Source of the DNA: HRBIN35 sp036741875
GTDB lineage: Bacteria > Patescibacteriota > Minisyncoccia > UBA6257 > HR35
Assembly (NCBI GenBank): GCA_036741875.1
Contig: DAINRM010000001.1
Coordinates: forward strand, 70,038-134,037
DNA length: 64,000 bases
Direction of reading: 5' to 3'
Positions 8,796 to 18,543 of the stretch are shown in pieces (within the stretch, counting starts at the first letter, position 1; the number at the start of each line of letters is the position of its first letter). The position numbers and the translations under genes are program-made. A model generated the notes under the pieces. The model made no database searches. It was given only the letters and a program-made list of their open reading frames with translations, and was not told the DNA's origin.

Positions 8796-9783
8796 TTTAA
8801 TTATTTTAATTTTTTTAGTATTAGTATTTTTTGGTTTTTTTTATCTTCTTAAAGAAATTAAAAGTTTAAAAGAAAAAAAAGATGAAAATTATGAAGAAAA
8901 AATTTTAAAATTTTTTCAGTCTTTAGAAATTGGTATTTTAGAGAAATTTAATATTCTAAAAGAAGAGCTTAATAATAAATTTACTGAATCTTTAGAAAGA
9001 GAAAAAAAACTTTTAGAGACAGGAAGTAGACTTGAAGAAATCGCTAGAAATCTTTTTGTAAGTCTTGAGGAAACAAAAGAAATTAAAAATATTTTAAGTG
9101 GTCCCCAAACAAGAGGACATTTGGGTGAAATTATGATAGAAGAAATTTTAAGACATCTACCTTCAAGTTATTATGAAAAACAACATAAATTAGGCTCTGA
9201 AATTGTTGATTATGTGATTAAGTTCAATGAAAAGATAATTCCTATTGATGCTAAGTTTCCTTATTTTAAATCACCTGAAAATTTGAGCGAAGAAGAAAAA
9301 AAGCAAAGAAAAAAAGAAATTATAAGTAATCTTAAAAATAAGATTGATTCTGTGGCTAAAAAATATATTCAACCTTATAGAAATTATGTAGATTTTGCTA
9401 TTGTTTATCTCGCTAATGAGGGTATTTATTATGAACTTTTAAGCGATAAAGATTATGAAGAAATTTGGAATTTGGCTAAAGAAAGAAATATTATTTTAAC
9501 GTCTCCAAAAAATTTTGAAATTCTTATCTCTTCCCTGCTCCTTATCTTAAAAAAACAAGAAATTGCTCAAAATCTTAATTACATTTTAGACGAACTTTCT
9601 CAAATAGAAAAAGATTTTAAAATATTAGAAGAAACATTTGAAAAAGCTTTTACCCAGCTAAATAATAGTTTCAAAAACTTAAATGAGTTTTCAAGAGCTC
9701 TGATGAGATTTTCTTTTTCTCTTAGAAATCTTTTAAATCTAAAAAATAAAGAAATTAAAATTAAAGAAAGGTCGCTTATTTAG
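8779..9783 (+). CDS. rmuC: RmuC-family DNA recombination protein
   Basis: A membrane-tethered putative nuclease that limits inversions at short repeats in E. coli. It has one N-terminal hydrophobic helix (about 5-24), a coiled-coil stretch (about 30-100), then the RmuC core with GPQTRGHLGEIMIEEIL, the endonuclease-like PIDAKFPYF and the segment DFAIVYLANEGIYYELL. Length 334 is on the short side for RmuC. It overlaps the VirD4-like gene by 17 bases, so the two are likely made together. Confidence 0.87.
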   Translation: MVTYFNLIILIFLVLVFFGFFYLLKEIKSLKEKKDENYEEKILKFFQSLEIGILEKFNILKEELNNKFTESLEREKKLLETGSRLEEIARNLFVSLEETKEIKNILSGPQTRGHLGEIMIEEILRHLPSSYYEKQHKLGSEIVDYVIKFNEKIIPIDAKFPYFKSPENLSEEEKKQRKKEIISNLKNKIDSVAKKYIQPYRNYVDFAIVYLANEGIYYELLSDKDYEEIWNLAKERNIILTSPKNFEILISSLLLILKKQEIAQNLNYILDELSQIEKDFKILEETFEKAFTQLNNSFKNLNEFSRALMRFSFSLRNLLNLKNKEIKIKERSLI

Positions 9784-9799
9784 ATTTTAAACATCAAAA

Positions 9800-10813
9800 A
9801 TGAAAATCGCTATTAATGGTTTTGGAAGAATTGGTCGAATCTTCTTTAGACAAGCTTTTGGCAAACCAAATTTTGAGATTGTTGCTATTAATGATCTTTC
9901 TGACACGCAAAATTTAGCTTATCTTTTAAAATACGATACTGTCTATGGAAGATATGAAAAAAATATTGAAACTAAGGAAAATAAATTAATAGTTGATGGG
10001 AAAGAGATTTTAATTTTTAAAGAAACCGACCCAACAAAACTTCCATGGAAAGATCTTGGTATTGATATTGTTGTTGAAGCTACCGGAGTTTTTACTGAAT
10101 ATGAAAAAGCTAAAGCTCATCTGCTTGCTGGTGCCAAAAGAGTTGTCATTACTGCCCCAACAAAAGATGAAATAACTCCAACTTTTACTCCAGGACTTGA
10201 AGATTTAGGAAGAATTTTTTCTCTTGGTGAAGGAGGTCTTATTACTTCTAATGCTTCATGTACCACAAATTCTGTTAATCCTGTTTTAGAAATAATTAAC
10301 AGAAGAATAGGAATAAAAAAAGCTGTTTTAACAACTATTCATGCTTATACCAATACTCAAAGTTTAGTAGATAGCGTTGTCAAGGGTCATGATTTTAGAA
10401 GAGGAAGAGCTGGTGCTCAAAACATTGTTCCCTCAACTACAGGGGCTGCTGAAGCTACTTCAAGAGTTATTCCAGAAATGAAAGAAAAGTTTGATGGTAT
10501 TTCCATTAGAGTTCCTGTTATTACTGTTTCTTTATCAGATATAACTATATTAACCCAAAGGCCAACAAGCATAGAAGAAATAAATAATATCTTTAAAGAG
10601 GAAGCAAATTCACCAAGATGGGAAGAAATTATAAAAGTTGTCGAAGAGCCTGTTGTTTCTTCAGATATTATCGGAGAACCCTATGGAGCTGTAATTGATT
10701 TAACTTTAACAAAAGTTGTTGATGGAGATTTAGTTAAAGTTTTTTCCTGGTATGACAATGAATGGGGTTATTGTGCTATGTTAATTAAGCATATGGAAAG
10801 GTTATCTTTATAA
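9800..10813 (+). CDS. gap: Glyceraldehyde-3-phosphate dehydrogenase, type I
   Basis: Glycolytic NAD(P)-dependent enzyme that oxidises glyceraldehyde 3-phosphate to 1,3-bisphosphoglycerate. The N-terminal nucleotide fold is KIAINGFGRIGR, the catalytic Cys lies in SNASCTTNSVNPV (about residue 155), and substrate-binding RGRAGAQNIVPSTTGAA and the C-terminal WYDNEWGYCAML are intact. Length 337 is normal. It starts 17 bases after rmuC without a visible ribosome-binding site. Confidence 0.96.
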   Translation: MKIAINGFGRIGRIFFRQAFGKPNFEIVAINDLSDTQNLAYLLKYDTVYGRYEKNIETKENKLIVDGKEILIFKETDPTKLPWKDLGIDIVVEATGVFTEYEKAKAHLLAGAKRVVITAPTKDEITPTFTPGLEDLGRIFSLGEGGLITSNASCTTNSVNPVLEIINRRIGIKKAVLTTIHAYTNTQSLVDSVVKGHDFRRGRAGAQNIVPSTTGAAEATSRVIPEMKEKFDGISIRVPVITVSLSDITILTQRPTSIEEINNIFKEEANSPRWEEIIKVVEEPVVSSDIIGEPYGAVIDLTLTKVVDGDLVKVFSWYDNEWGYCAMLIKHMERLSL

Positions 10814-10834
10814 TTTCAATTTTTCGTTAGATTT

Positions 10835-11089
10835 TTATATAATCTTATAAACTAAATCACCTTCTTTTACTTTTCCAGCAGCTAAGATAGCTACTTCTGT
10901 TCCACTTTGGGCTTCTTGAATTTTCTTTCTTTCAATTTCCATCGACTCTACAACTTGCCTAAATCTTTCTTCACCGTTTTTTTTCTTAACAACAATTTCA
11001 TCACCAATTTTTAAATTCTTCTCAAGTTCAACAATCATGGCTGGAATATGAGCATAATAATGTTTTACTTTACCAATTAAAATCTCCAT
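10835..11089 (-). CDS. Elongation-factor-Tu-domain-2-like small protein
   Basis: 84 residues forming a single beta-barrel-type domain. The pattern IGKVKHYYAHIPAMIVEL, LKIGDEIVV, then SMEIERKKIQEAQSGTEVAI and VKEGDLVYKI is that of domain 2 of translational GTPases, standing alone with no G domain. Such stand-alone 'translation elongation factor-like' proteins are common in CPR genomes; their role is not known to me. It is convergent with gap and directly downstream of the pilin gene on the same strand. Confidence 0.65.
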   Translation of the reverse strand: MEILIGKVKHYYAHIPAMIVELEKNLKIGDEIVVKKKNGEERFRQVVESMEIERKKIQEAQSGTEVAILAAGKVKEGDLVYKII

Positions 11090-11101
11090 TTAAATAATTT
11101 T

Positions 11102-11562
11102 TTACCTTACTGTACAAATTGTTTCATTAAGTTCTGCTGACGGTGCACAAACAGTTATTCTTCCAGAAGAGGTTTCATATCTTAATGTATAACCTGTTGT
11201 TGTTGAATTAGCTGGAAAAGATGGGTCTACAGGTAATCTTGGTAAAATATTTGGCACTAAACAAGAAAGGTTGATCTGGGTATTGTCTGCTTCGGATTCA
11301 GAAACAATCATAGTTGTTGTTACTGGCAAAGAAGTAGCATAATAAACGCTTGTAGGGCAATTCCATCTTCCTTGATTTTCTGTCATATTTTGAACAATAC
11401 CGCTTAAAAGAGCATTGACATCTGTGGTTCTTTGAGTATTTCTTGCTTTAGCAAATTGACGGCCTGGGTTAATAGCAACTATTATAGCTCCTGCCAAAAG
11501 AACGATTATTCCGATAACAAGAAGTATTTCTATTAAAGTAAAAGCTTTTCTTTTTTTTTCAT
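11102..11562 (-). pseudogene. Type IV pilin-like protein, frameshifted in its leader
   Basis: The open frame begins only at MAGAIIVAINPGRQF, inside the membrane helix. Going upstream, ATG 11562 followed by a nine-A run gives a peptide that stops after eight codons. Adding one A restores MKKKRKAFTLIEIL and a continuous prepilin of about 153 residues. This is a class III leader with the FTLIE motif and Glu5, but Ala instead of Gly before the cleavage point. The mature part has two late Cys residues (CLVPN, CAPSA). The lesion in a poly-A tract at codons 2-4 could be an assembly error, an on/off slippage switch or true inactivation. It lies last in the pilus operon with its own likely promoter. 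Confidence 0.75.
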
Positions 11563-11611
11563 TATTTAATTTTTAATTTGGCTTTAATTCGACCAAGCTT
11601 TATTAAACTTT

Positions 11612-11640
11612 ATTATACAAACAATTTTTAAAAAATTAAA
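11612..11640 (-). promoter_or_regulatory. Possible promoter of the pilin gene
   Basis: On the minus strand TATAAT at 11612-11617 is preceded, after 17 bases, by a weak -35 (TTTAAT). It would start transcription about 40 bases before the pilin ATG at 11562, giving the pilin an independent mRNA within the operon. The -35 is poor, so this is tentative. Confidence 0.4.
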
Positions 11641-11657
11641 ATAATTTCTGTGGAAAA

Positions 11658-13118
11658 TTAAAATTCTTTCCATTTCAAGATTTCATAAAATTCTGAAGCT
11701 AAAGGAAAATATGGAGGTGGAGAGTATAAATTATCAGCATTATAAGTAATTTCTCTTAATCTATAACCAGAACTTCAATTTCCTTGATTATTAATCCAAT
11801 TAAAACCGTATCTTTTTCTTGTAATTAAACTTCCGAAAATTATTATTTTTTCCCTTTTATATTCAGAACCACATCCTAATGAATAATAGTGTCTTCCTAT
11901 TCTTCCTTTTTGAGCTATTAAAACACCGTCAATTCTTAGAATATCTGACCTTTTAAGACCTATAAGAATATTTCTATGAGCAATTAAACCAATAGAATCT
12001 TTACCGTCATAGTTTGTATATTTTAGATCACTATTTATAATAACATTTGTCATTTTAGCAGAATCTTCTGGAAATTTAGCTGAAGCAATTAAAATTTTTT
12101 TATTATTTATCTGTCCACTAATCCAAACATTATCCTCAACAAATATAACGCCATTTTGTGGGTAATCATAAGTTCTTAAAAAACTTTTCTGGCTGATGCT
12201 CCAAGAACTTAATGAATATCTTTCGCTTCCGTTAGGATTTGTATAAGGATCATAAATATTACAGCTAGAAATCTTAACAATTTTTCTAACTAAATAAACA
12301 TCTATTTTACCATCTGGTCTAATAATGAGCTCATAACCGTAATTATTGACACCACTAAAATTTAAATAAATACAATTTTGCTGAGCTAAATTTTTATAAT
12401 AAGCCAAATCTTGTGAAATGCCAACAAAATCTTGCAGTGAAACACCTACTAATCTTCCTGCTTTAAAAATATCTGGTCTTAAGGGAAGCTGGTTAGGATC
12501 AGGATTTGATGGAGGACAAGGATCAACGGGATTTATATGAGTATGAACAGCCCACTCTTCACAACCAGCATGATCAGGATCTTGATAAGTTAAAAGAGAT
12601 GATTTTACTAAATTATAAGCTGTGCCATCAAACCTTATTCCTTTATTAGAATGAATCTCGCCATAAACAACCGTTCCTTCACCAAACCTTATATTATCAT
12701 CGACAAGAACTGAATATTTTGCTAAAGAAAGTCTTCCTAAAAAGACTTCTATCTTTTTACTTACTTTGCTGTTTACTAATTTTCCTAAAGATTCAATTTT
12801 AACTAAAGAAAAGCCTTCTTCTGGTGGAGAAATACTTAATTCAAATTCTCCTATTTTTTCTCCGAGGCGATTATAAAAATCATGTTCATAAGGTCCTGGC
12901 TGACCGGTACCGTCAGTAAAATCTCTTGGAAAATGATTTAAATACCATCTATAATATTCAATACCCGACTCTGCAATATTTAAAGCTAATATTTTATAGA
13001 TTTCTTTTTCTATAAAACCTAAATACGTTTGAAGCCACAAAATTGAACTTGAAAAAATAAGTAAAGTCAAGGTAAGATAAAAAAGAATATAAAAAACTAT
13101 TTGCGCTCTTTGTTTCAT
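11658..13118 (-). pseudogene. PilX-like pilus assembly protein interrupted by an in-frame TGA
   Basis: About 486 codons. An N-terminal membrane helix (about residues 8-28) is followed by the conserved Glu in the NIAESGIEYYRWYL region, then a beta-rich body with several polar-particle-like repeats (VIASAKFP, LIAHRNILIG). This is the layout of large PilX-like proteins in CPR pilus operons. The frame is cut by TGA at 11775-11777, then runs on in the same frame for 38 codons to TAA, ending in YSPPPYFPL and EILKWKEF, a very natural C-terminus. The residue at the TGA would fit Trp (GN-x-SSGYRL). The gene may be readable by stop readthrough, or TGG may have mutated to TGA. It overlaps the upstream gene as ATGA. 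Confidence 0.7.
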
Positions 13119-13677
13119 TTTGTTCTTAAATTTCTCGGATTGATAATAATGCTATTTTCGTAAAAATTTCCCTTATTATCAGTTATAACCTTAATTTTGG
13201 CCTCAATCAGTCTTATTTTAGCAATATCATAAGTTTCATTGAAATTAATATCATAACCAATAAAAATTTTTTGAGGTAAAACCAGGTTTTTTAAAATCAT
13301 TTTGATTTTTTCTTCTTCTTGATCATAACGTAGTGGGTTTTCTGATGGTTTAATTATACCCTTAAATAAATTTTCTCCATCTAAAAAGTATCTTACTCTT
13401 TCTACAAGGCCATCATCATCTAAATCAGTATAAAAAGTAATAGTGGTAAAAGTTATTTCTTCAAGAGGATAAGCCCCAAAATTGGAAATTTCTATGGATT
13501 TAAGATCTTTTTAATTTCATAAAGAAAAAGTTCTGTTTCACCTAGGGTGCCTAAGCCATAGGTAAGATAAATATTGAGATTTGATAAATTAATCATCATC
13601 AAAATTAAAAAGAAAAGTATGAAAGATAAAATGAGCATAAGAAAAACAAGCTCTATTAAAGCAAATCCTTTTTTCAT
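13115..13677 (-). pseudogene. Minor pseudopilin (type II/IV), frameshifted
   Basis: It starts MKKGFALIELVFLML, a class III prepilin leader with cleavage expected after Gly4 and Glu at +5. The frame stops at TAG 13492 after 61 codons. The next frame continues without stops for about 125 codons (DLKSIEISNFG ... PRNLRTK) to TGA 13115. Adding one base to the five-T run at 13508-13512 (plus strand) fuses the two parts into one protein of about 187 residues with the normal pilin head and beta-rich tail. ATG 13677 overlaps the stop of the upstream surface protein. Confidence 0.75.
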
Positions 13678-14874
13678 CTTGTTTTTTTATAAATTATAAA
13701 AATAAGAATGGGTAAAAGAAATAAAATTGGTAAAATTTTTTTCAAATTATTTGAAGCTGTTAATTTATTTTGTTCATTTTGACTTTTTTCTTTTAAATTT
13801 TCTTCTTTTACTTTTTCAAAAATCTCATTTTTAATTTCCTAATTTTTGTTTTTTTCTTCTAAAAGTATTTCTTCAGACTTTTTAGTTTCTTGAACGGTTT
13901 TTTCTAAATCTTCTTTTAAACTCATATCTTGTATTTTTTGAGTTATCGATGTTTTCCTTTCTTTTTTTTTCTTGAATAAAAAAGGGTTTTTCTAAAATAG
14001 AAGTATCAAAGGTTTTTGAAGAGTCAGTGGTTTTACTTTCTTTATTTTCTGAGATTTCAGTTTTAGGAATTTCAAATTCTCCGGTTAAGGAAGTTAAATT
14101 ATTCCAAAAATCTTGAGCTTCAAGTTTATAAAAATATTTAACACCGCTTTCTACTTCTATTTCAAAAGAACATAATTTTTTAAGAGGAGGACAAGTTTCA
14201 AAATAGTCAATATTAAAGGAAGAAACTATTTCAGAAATTTTGTTTTTATAAATAAAATTATATTTAATAGGTTCGTTAGCGCTAAAGGAGATTTTTAATT
14301 TATTGTTTCCCAAAATTTCTATATTAAAATTTGATATTTGAGGTGGTAAATTTTCTTTACCCTCATAAAAAGCTAATCTTAAAATTTTTCCTGAAGGTTC
14401 TTCATTTATTAAAAGTTCTTCTAATCTATCAAAAATATAAGCTTTTTCTTCTGATCCTTGAAGAAGCTGTTCTTTATCTAAATAATAAAAATAAAGAGGG
14501 CTAAAAAACCTAGGAGTGATAATAATAAAATATTTTTTATTTGAAGAAACTCTTATATTTTCTCCTATAGGAAATATATATTCCCTTCCTCAATGAGAAT
14601 AATCAATTTGTGGAACTATAAAATCTTTTTCGAAGACAGTTTCATCATCTTCGCTAATGATCTTTAAATTAATCTCAGAAGTGCTTTCATTTTCTAATCT
14701 AAAACTAATAGCACTTAAATAATCATTAAAAAAATAAACTGGGTGTTTCAAAATTTTTGTCCCTAGCTTAAATTTAGTGTAGCTTAATGGAGAAACCTCA
14801 AAAAATTTATTCACTTCTTCGGCAAAAACCAAACTAAAAATTAATAAACTAGCGAGTAAGAATAACTTTTTCAT
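13674..14874 (-). pseudogene. Secreted, C-terminally anchored surface protein of the pilus operon, multiply interrupted
   Basis: It begins MKKLFLLASLLIFSLVFAEE, a clear signal peptide, and ends with a hydrophobic segment (KKILPILFLLPILIF) and a basic tail, so it is probably exported and anchored in the membrane. The body is beta-rich with a fibronectin-like stretch (PPQISNF, FSANEPIKY, YKLEAQDFWNN). Three lesions are visible: in-frame TGA at 14590-14592 between DYSH and GREYIF; one surplus A in a nine-A run near 13970-13980 that shifts the frame; and an in-frame TAG near 13840. Correcting these gives about 399 residues. The operon context suggests a pilus-associated role; the family is unrecognised. 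Confidence 0.6.
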
Positions 14875-16612
14875 GATAGAAATCTTCATCGGAAATTTCC
14901 ATTTCCTTTGAATAAAAGAAATAACCTTCTTTAATAGTTTCTAAAAGGTATCTACCTGGTGTTAAATTTTGGAAAAGAGTTTCACCCCGAGAAAAACAAG
15001 AAGAATTAAAGCTTATCTTAATTTTATCCAAAGATGGAGAAATTAAAGGATCATTTGTTTGCATGTAAACTTTATATTTCAAAAACTTTTTATCTTGAAG
15101 AAAAGAAGGAATTTCAAATTCTCGAGCTTCAAAATAAGTATTTTGAGTTCCATCTGGCCCAACAAAATTCCATGTAGAATTATCATTATTTGAAGCTAGT
15201 TGAAATTTAATTGATGTTCCCATTGGTAAATTCCCTGACCAAGAAAATTTTTTATAACTTATACTTGAAGTCCCAAAATCTATTTCTTTAGAAATAAGCC
15301 ATTCCGTAGAAGTAGAATAAAAACCCCCTAAATCTTTAAGTCTTATTTCACCAGGAAAATTTTCAGGATCAATTCCTAAACTTAAAGAACTATATTTACC
15401 TGAAGACCAATCATCTTCTGTATAAATTTCTTCACCTGTTTTCTGGGTGGCTACTAGATCATTTCCTTTAAATAAATTAAGAGTAGCTCCTTTAATTAAA
15501 TTCCCTTTCTCGTCAAAGACAGAAACTAAAAGATTTTTAAGACTATAATTTTTAAGTGTCAAAACATAGTTATAAGTACTATTAGGCTGAACATTAAAAG
15601 GATTTTCTAAATAAGGTAAGGAGGATCCTAAAACATATCTTGGATCATTAATTTTTAAAAAGTAACTATCAAATTCAATAGTAAGCTCCTTTTCTCCATT
15701 TTCATCGGTAGTAGTGGAAATATTCGTTTTTGAAATAGGTGGGTCAGTGTTTATAAGTTTAAGTCCCTGAAGATTAAAAGATACATTTGGTATTTTCCTA
15801 CAAAAAATATTTTGAGTTTTTAACTTTAACTTACTTAGAAGATCTATCTGAAAAGTAACTGTTGTCAGTTCCTTGCTTTTTACTGTTTGATGGGGTATAG
15901 AAGGATTTGGGTATTCTTCTCCTTTCCTATAAGTTTTTTCTGAAGAATAACTTTCCTTAGTAACAAAAATAGCATAAGCACTAATTCCTGGTGGAATATC
16001 TATAAGCCTTAAAGTACCCCAAATATCTGTAACATCTTGAATAGTAAATGAAGGGTTATTTAAATAATCTACTTTCACCCAAGCCTCTTTAACAGGATTC
16101 CCTTTAGCATCAATAACTTGAATAAACATAGAACCATTTCTTGTTAGCGCTTCAACAGTTTTAGGGGCAATTAAGGCAGATAAGGTTTGCTTTTTTATTT
16201 TAAAAGGTGAGTTTAAAATTTCTTCTTCAATTTCTACTAATTTATAATCCGCTGGAGCTGTATCCTTAGGAGTGGTAGTAATTGTTCCATCTTTAGGGTC
16301 ATCGATATTTCTTACATAAAAATTTATTTTTACTTCTAAACCATTTTTGCTTATAATTTTTTCTTAAGGTAAAATACCCGGGTGCCAACCTCCTTCAATA
16401 CCGATATCTTCATAATTTAAAACTCTGATTTTTTCCATTTCATCTTGAAGAAGAGAAAGAAGTTGTAGTGTTAATCTTCCTGAAGTAGTGATTTTGCTTA
16501 AGTTTTGAAAAATATTAAAAATAAAAAAAGAAATAAATGCTATCAGGAATACTCCTAGAATTATTTCTAATAAAGTAAATCCTTTATCTTGTAAGTTTAT
16601 TGGTAATTTCAT
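14849..16612 (-). pseudogene. PilV-like pseudopilin with carboxypeptidase-regulatory/Ig-like repeats, in-frame TAA
   Basis: The head, MKLPINLQDKGFTLLEIIL, has a prepilin site and Glu5, and leads into EKIRVLNYEDIGIEGGW, typical of PilV-like proteins. TAA at 16364-16366 follows ILP, but the same frame is open upstream of the next Met (EKIISKNGLEV, TPKDTAPADYKLVE, GSMFIQVIDAKGNPV) for more than 500 codons. The body has repeated beta-sandwich segments (IQVIDAKGNPVKEA, VSVFDEKGNLIKGA) like carboxypeptidase-regulatory domains. Changing that one codon would give a protein of about 587 residues. The 3' end overlaps the surface-protein gene; the 5' end overlaps pilC. Confidence 0.72.
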
Positions 16613-17307
16613 AAATAGGTGTAATGACTGAAAGAGCTATAAAACCTACAACGCTAGCAATAATAACCAAAATGATTGGCTCTAAAATATTAAGAAATCT
16701 TTCGAGTTCTATATCAATTTCTTCATCATAATTTTCTGCGAGATAAAAAAGGGTATTTACCAAATTTCCCGTTCTTTCACCAATAATAATCATATGGATA
16801 AAATTATAAGGAAAATATTTTTTCTTTTTGTTTAAAAATTCACCTAAACTATGTCCTTTAAGAGTAAAATCTTTAGCTTCTAAAACAATTTTTTGATAAA
16901 CGAGATTGTTTAAACTCTGACTTGTAATTTCTAAAGCTTGAACAAAAGGAAGACCGCTTTCTAAAAGAAGAGCTAAGTTTCTTGAAAATTCAGAAAGACT
17001 ATATTTTTTAATTAAATAGGTTTTCCACTAATTTACCTGTATATTCGCCAACCTTAATTACCGAAATAAAGAAATTATCTAACTTATCAGAAAATTTTTC
17101 TAAAGAGTTAGCTAAAAATTGTCCTTTTTCTATATCTTCAATAATATTTTCTAAAATGTATTTTAAAGAAGTAGAATAAGTGCTTTCTTTTAAAATAAGC
17201 AAGGCCTCCGAAAGATTAATACCGCTTTTTAAAAGTAAAGCTAAATTTCTTGAAAAGTTTATTTTATCTCCTATGGTAATTCTAAAAATAAATGGTTTTT
17301 TACTCAT
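16584..17307 (-). pseudogene. pilC: Type IV pilus inner-membrane platform protein PilC, with internal deletion and frameshift
   Basis: PilC/GspF proteins consist of two related cytoplasmic repeats with membrane helices after each. Here repeat 1 is present (SRNLALLLKSGINLSEAL ... VGEYTGKLVEN), then the frame breaks at TAA 17008. A second frame supplies repeat 2 (LSEFSRNLALLLESG ... GERTGNLVNTLFYLAE) and the last helix (LEPIILVIIASVVGF). The part that should follow the first 'GKLVEN', the YLA..L segment with two membrane helices of roughly 100-150 residues, is missing. So this is not only a base error: sequence has been lost at about 17005-17020, either in the genome or by misassembly between the two similar repeats. 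Confidence 0.75.
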
Positions 17308-18543
17308 GAGTAACTCTTAAAACTTCTTCAATAGTAGTAATACCACTAATTACTTTTCTGATACCATCTTCAAGCATTGTTGTCATTCCTGTTTCAATAG
17401 CTTTTTCTTTTATTTCTGTGGAACTACTTCTTTTTAAAATAAGTTCTCTAATTTCGTCATTAATATTTAAAACCTCATAAACCCCTGTTCTTCCCCAGTA
17501 TCCCGTTTTGTTACAATTTTTACAACCTTCTCCGTAATAAAATGTTTTAATATTTTTAAGCTCTTCAATGGTTCTTTGAGGTAAAAGTTCTTTTAAAGAT
17601 TCAATTTCTATTTCCTTTATTTTTCTTTCTTTTTTACAATACTCACATATTTTTCTAACTAATCTTTGACCAATAACAACATTTACTGTTGAAGCTATAA
17701 GATAGGGTTCAACTCCAAGTTCTAAAAGCCTAACAACAGCACTAGGAGCATCATTGGTATGAAGGGTTGAAAGAAGAAGGTGACTTGTTAAAGCAGCATT
17801 AACTGCTATTGTAGCTGTTTCATTATCCCTTATCTCGCCTACCATAATTATATCTGGATCTTGTCTTAAAATAGCTCTTAAACCTTTACCAAAAGTAAGA
17901 TTGGTTTGAGGATTAACTTGAATTTGTGTAGTTCCGACTATAGCATATTCAACAGGATCTTCAATAGTAATAATATGGACTCCTTCAGTATTTAAAACAT
18001 TTAAAATAGTATAAAGCATTGTTGTTTTACCAGAACCAGTAGGTCCAGTAGCTAAAATCATTCCATAGGGACGAGAGAGAGCTTTTTTAATTTCTTTTAA
18101 ATCTCTTGAAGATAAACCTAAGTTTTTTAAAGTAAACTTTTGACCAGGGCTTACTAAAAGCCTTAAAATAGCATTTTCTCCATAATAAGTAGGCATAATA
18201 GAGACTCTAACATCAAAGTAACTATTATCATCCAAAAAAATCTGAATCTTCCATCTTGAGCTGAAAAATGTTCATCTATTCTTAAATTAGAAAGAATCTT
18301 TATTCTTGTAATAATTTCATCTCTTAATTCAATAGGAATATTAAAAAAGTTATGAGCTATACCATCTATTCTATATCTTAAAACTAAAAATTTTTCTCTA
18401 GGCTGAAAATGAATATCTGAGGCTCTAAGATAATATCCTAAAAGAATAGAATTTTGAACAATATCAACTACCGAAGCAATTTCTACTGGTTTTTTAATTT
18501 CTTCTTCTATTTTTAGTCTAATTTCTTCAATGTTGTTTGTCAT
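17300..18543 (-). pseudogene. pilB: Type IV pilus extension ATPase PilB, one-base frameshift
   Basis: Hexameric ATPase that powers pilus assembly. The N-terminal piece holds DIHFQPREKFLVLRYRIDG; after the break come ATGPTGSGKTTMLY (Walker A), IEDPVEYAI, RDPDIIMVGEIRD-type Walker B (RQDPDIIMVGEIRD), STLHTNDA and a tetra-cysteine zinc site (CEYC, CKNC). The break is in the seven-A run at 18234-18240 (plus strand): one more base joins FRF to LDDNSYFDVRV in frame. The joined protein is about 413 residues and lacks the N-terminal domain of long PilB proteins. The start abuts the ParB-like gene; pilC follows. Confidence 0.85.

Noticed and set aside
11775..14592. Genome-wide reassignment of TGA (as Trp or Gly, as in Mycoplasma or Absconditabacteria/Gracilibacteria)
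   Set aside because: Long intact genes (rgy, clpB, the VirD4-like ATPase, the P-type ATPase) contain no in-frame TGA and use TGG for Trp, and TGA ends several genes in clean ATGA overlaps (ftsX-ndk, 5938-6327 gene, pseudopilin-PilX).
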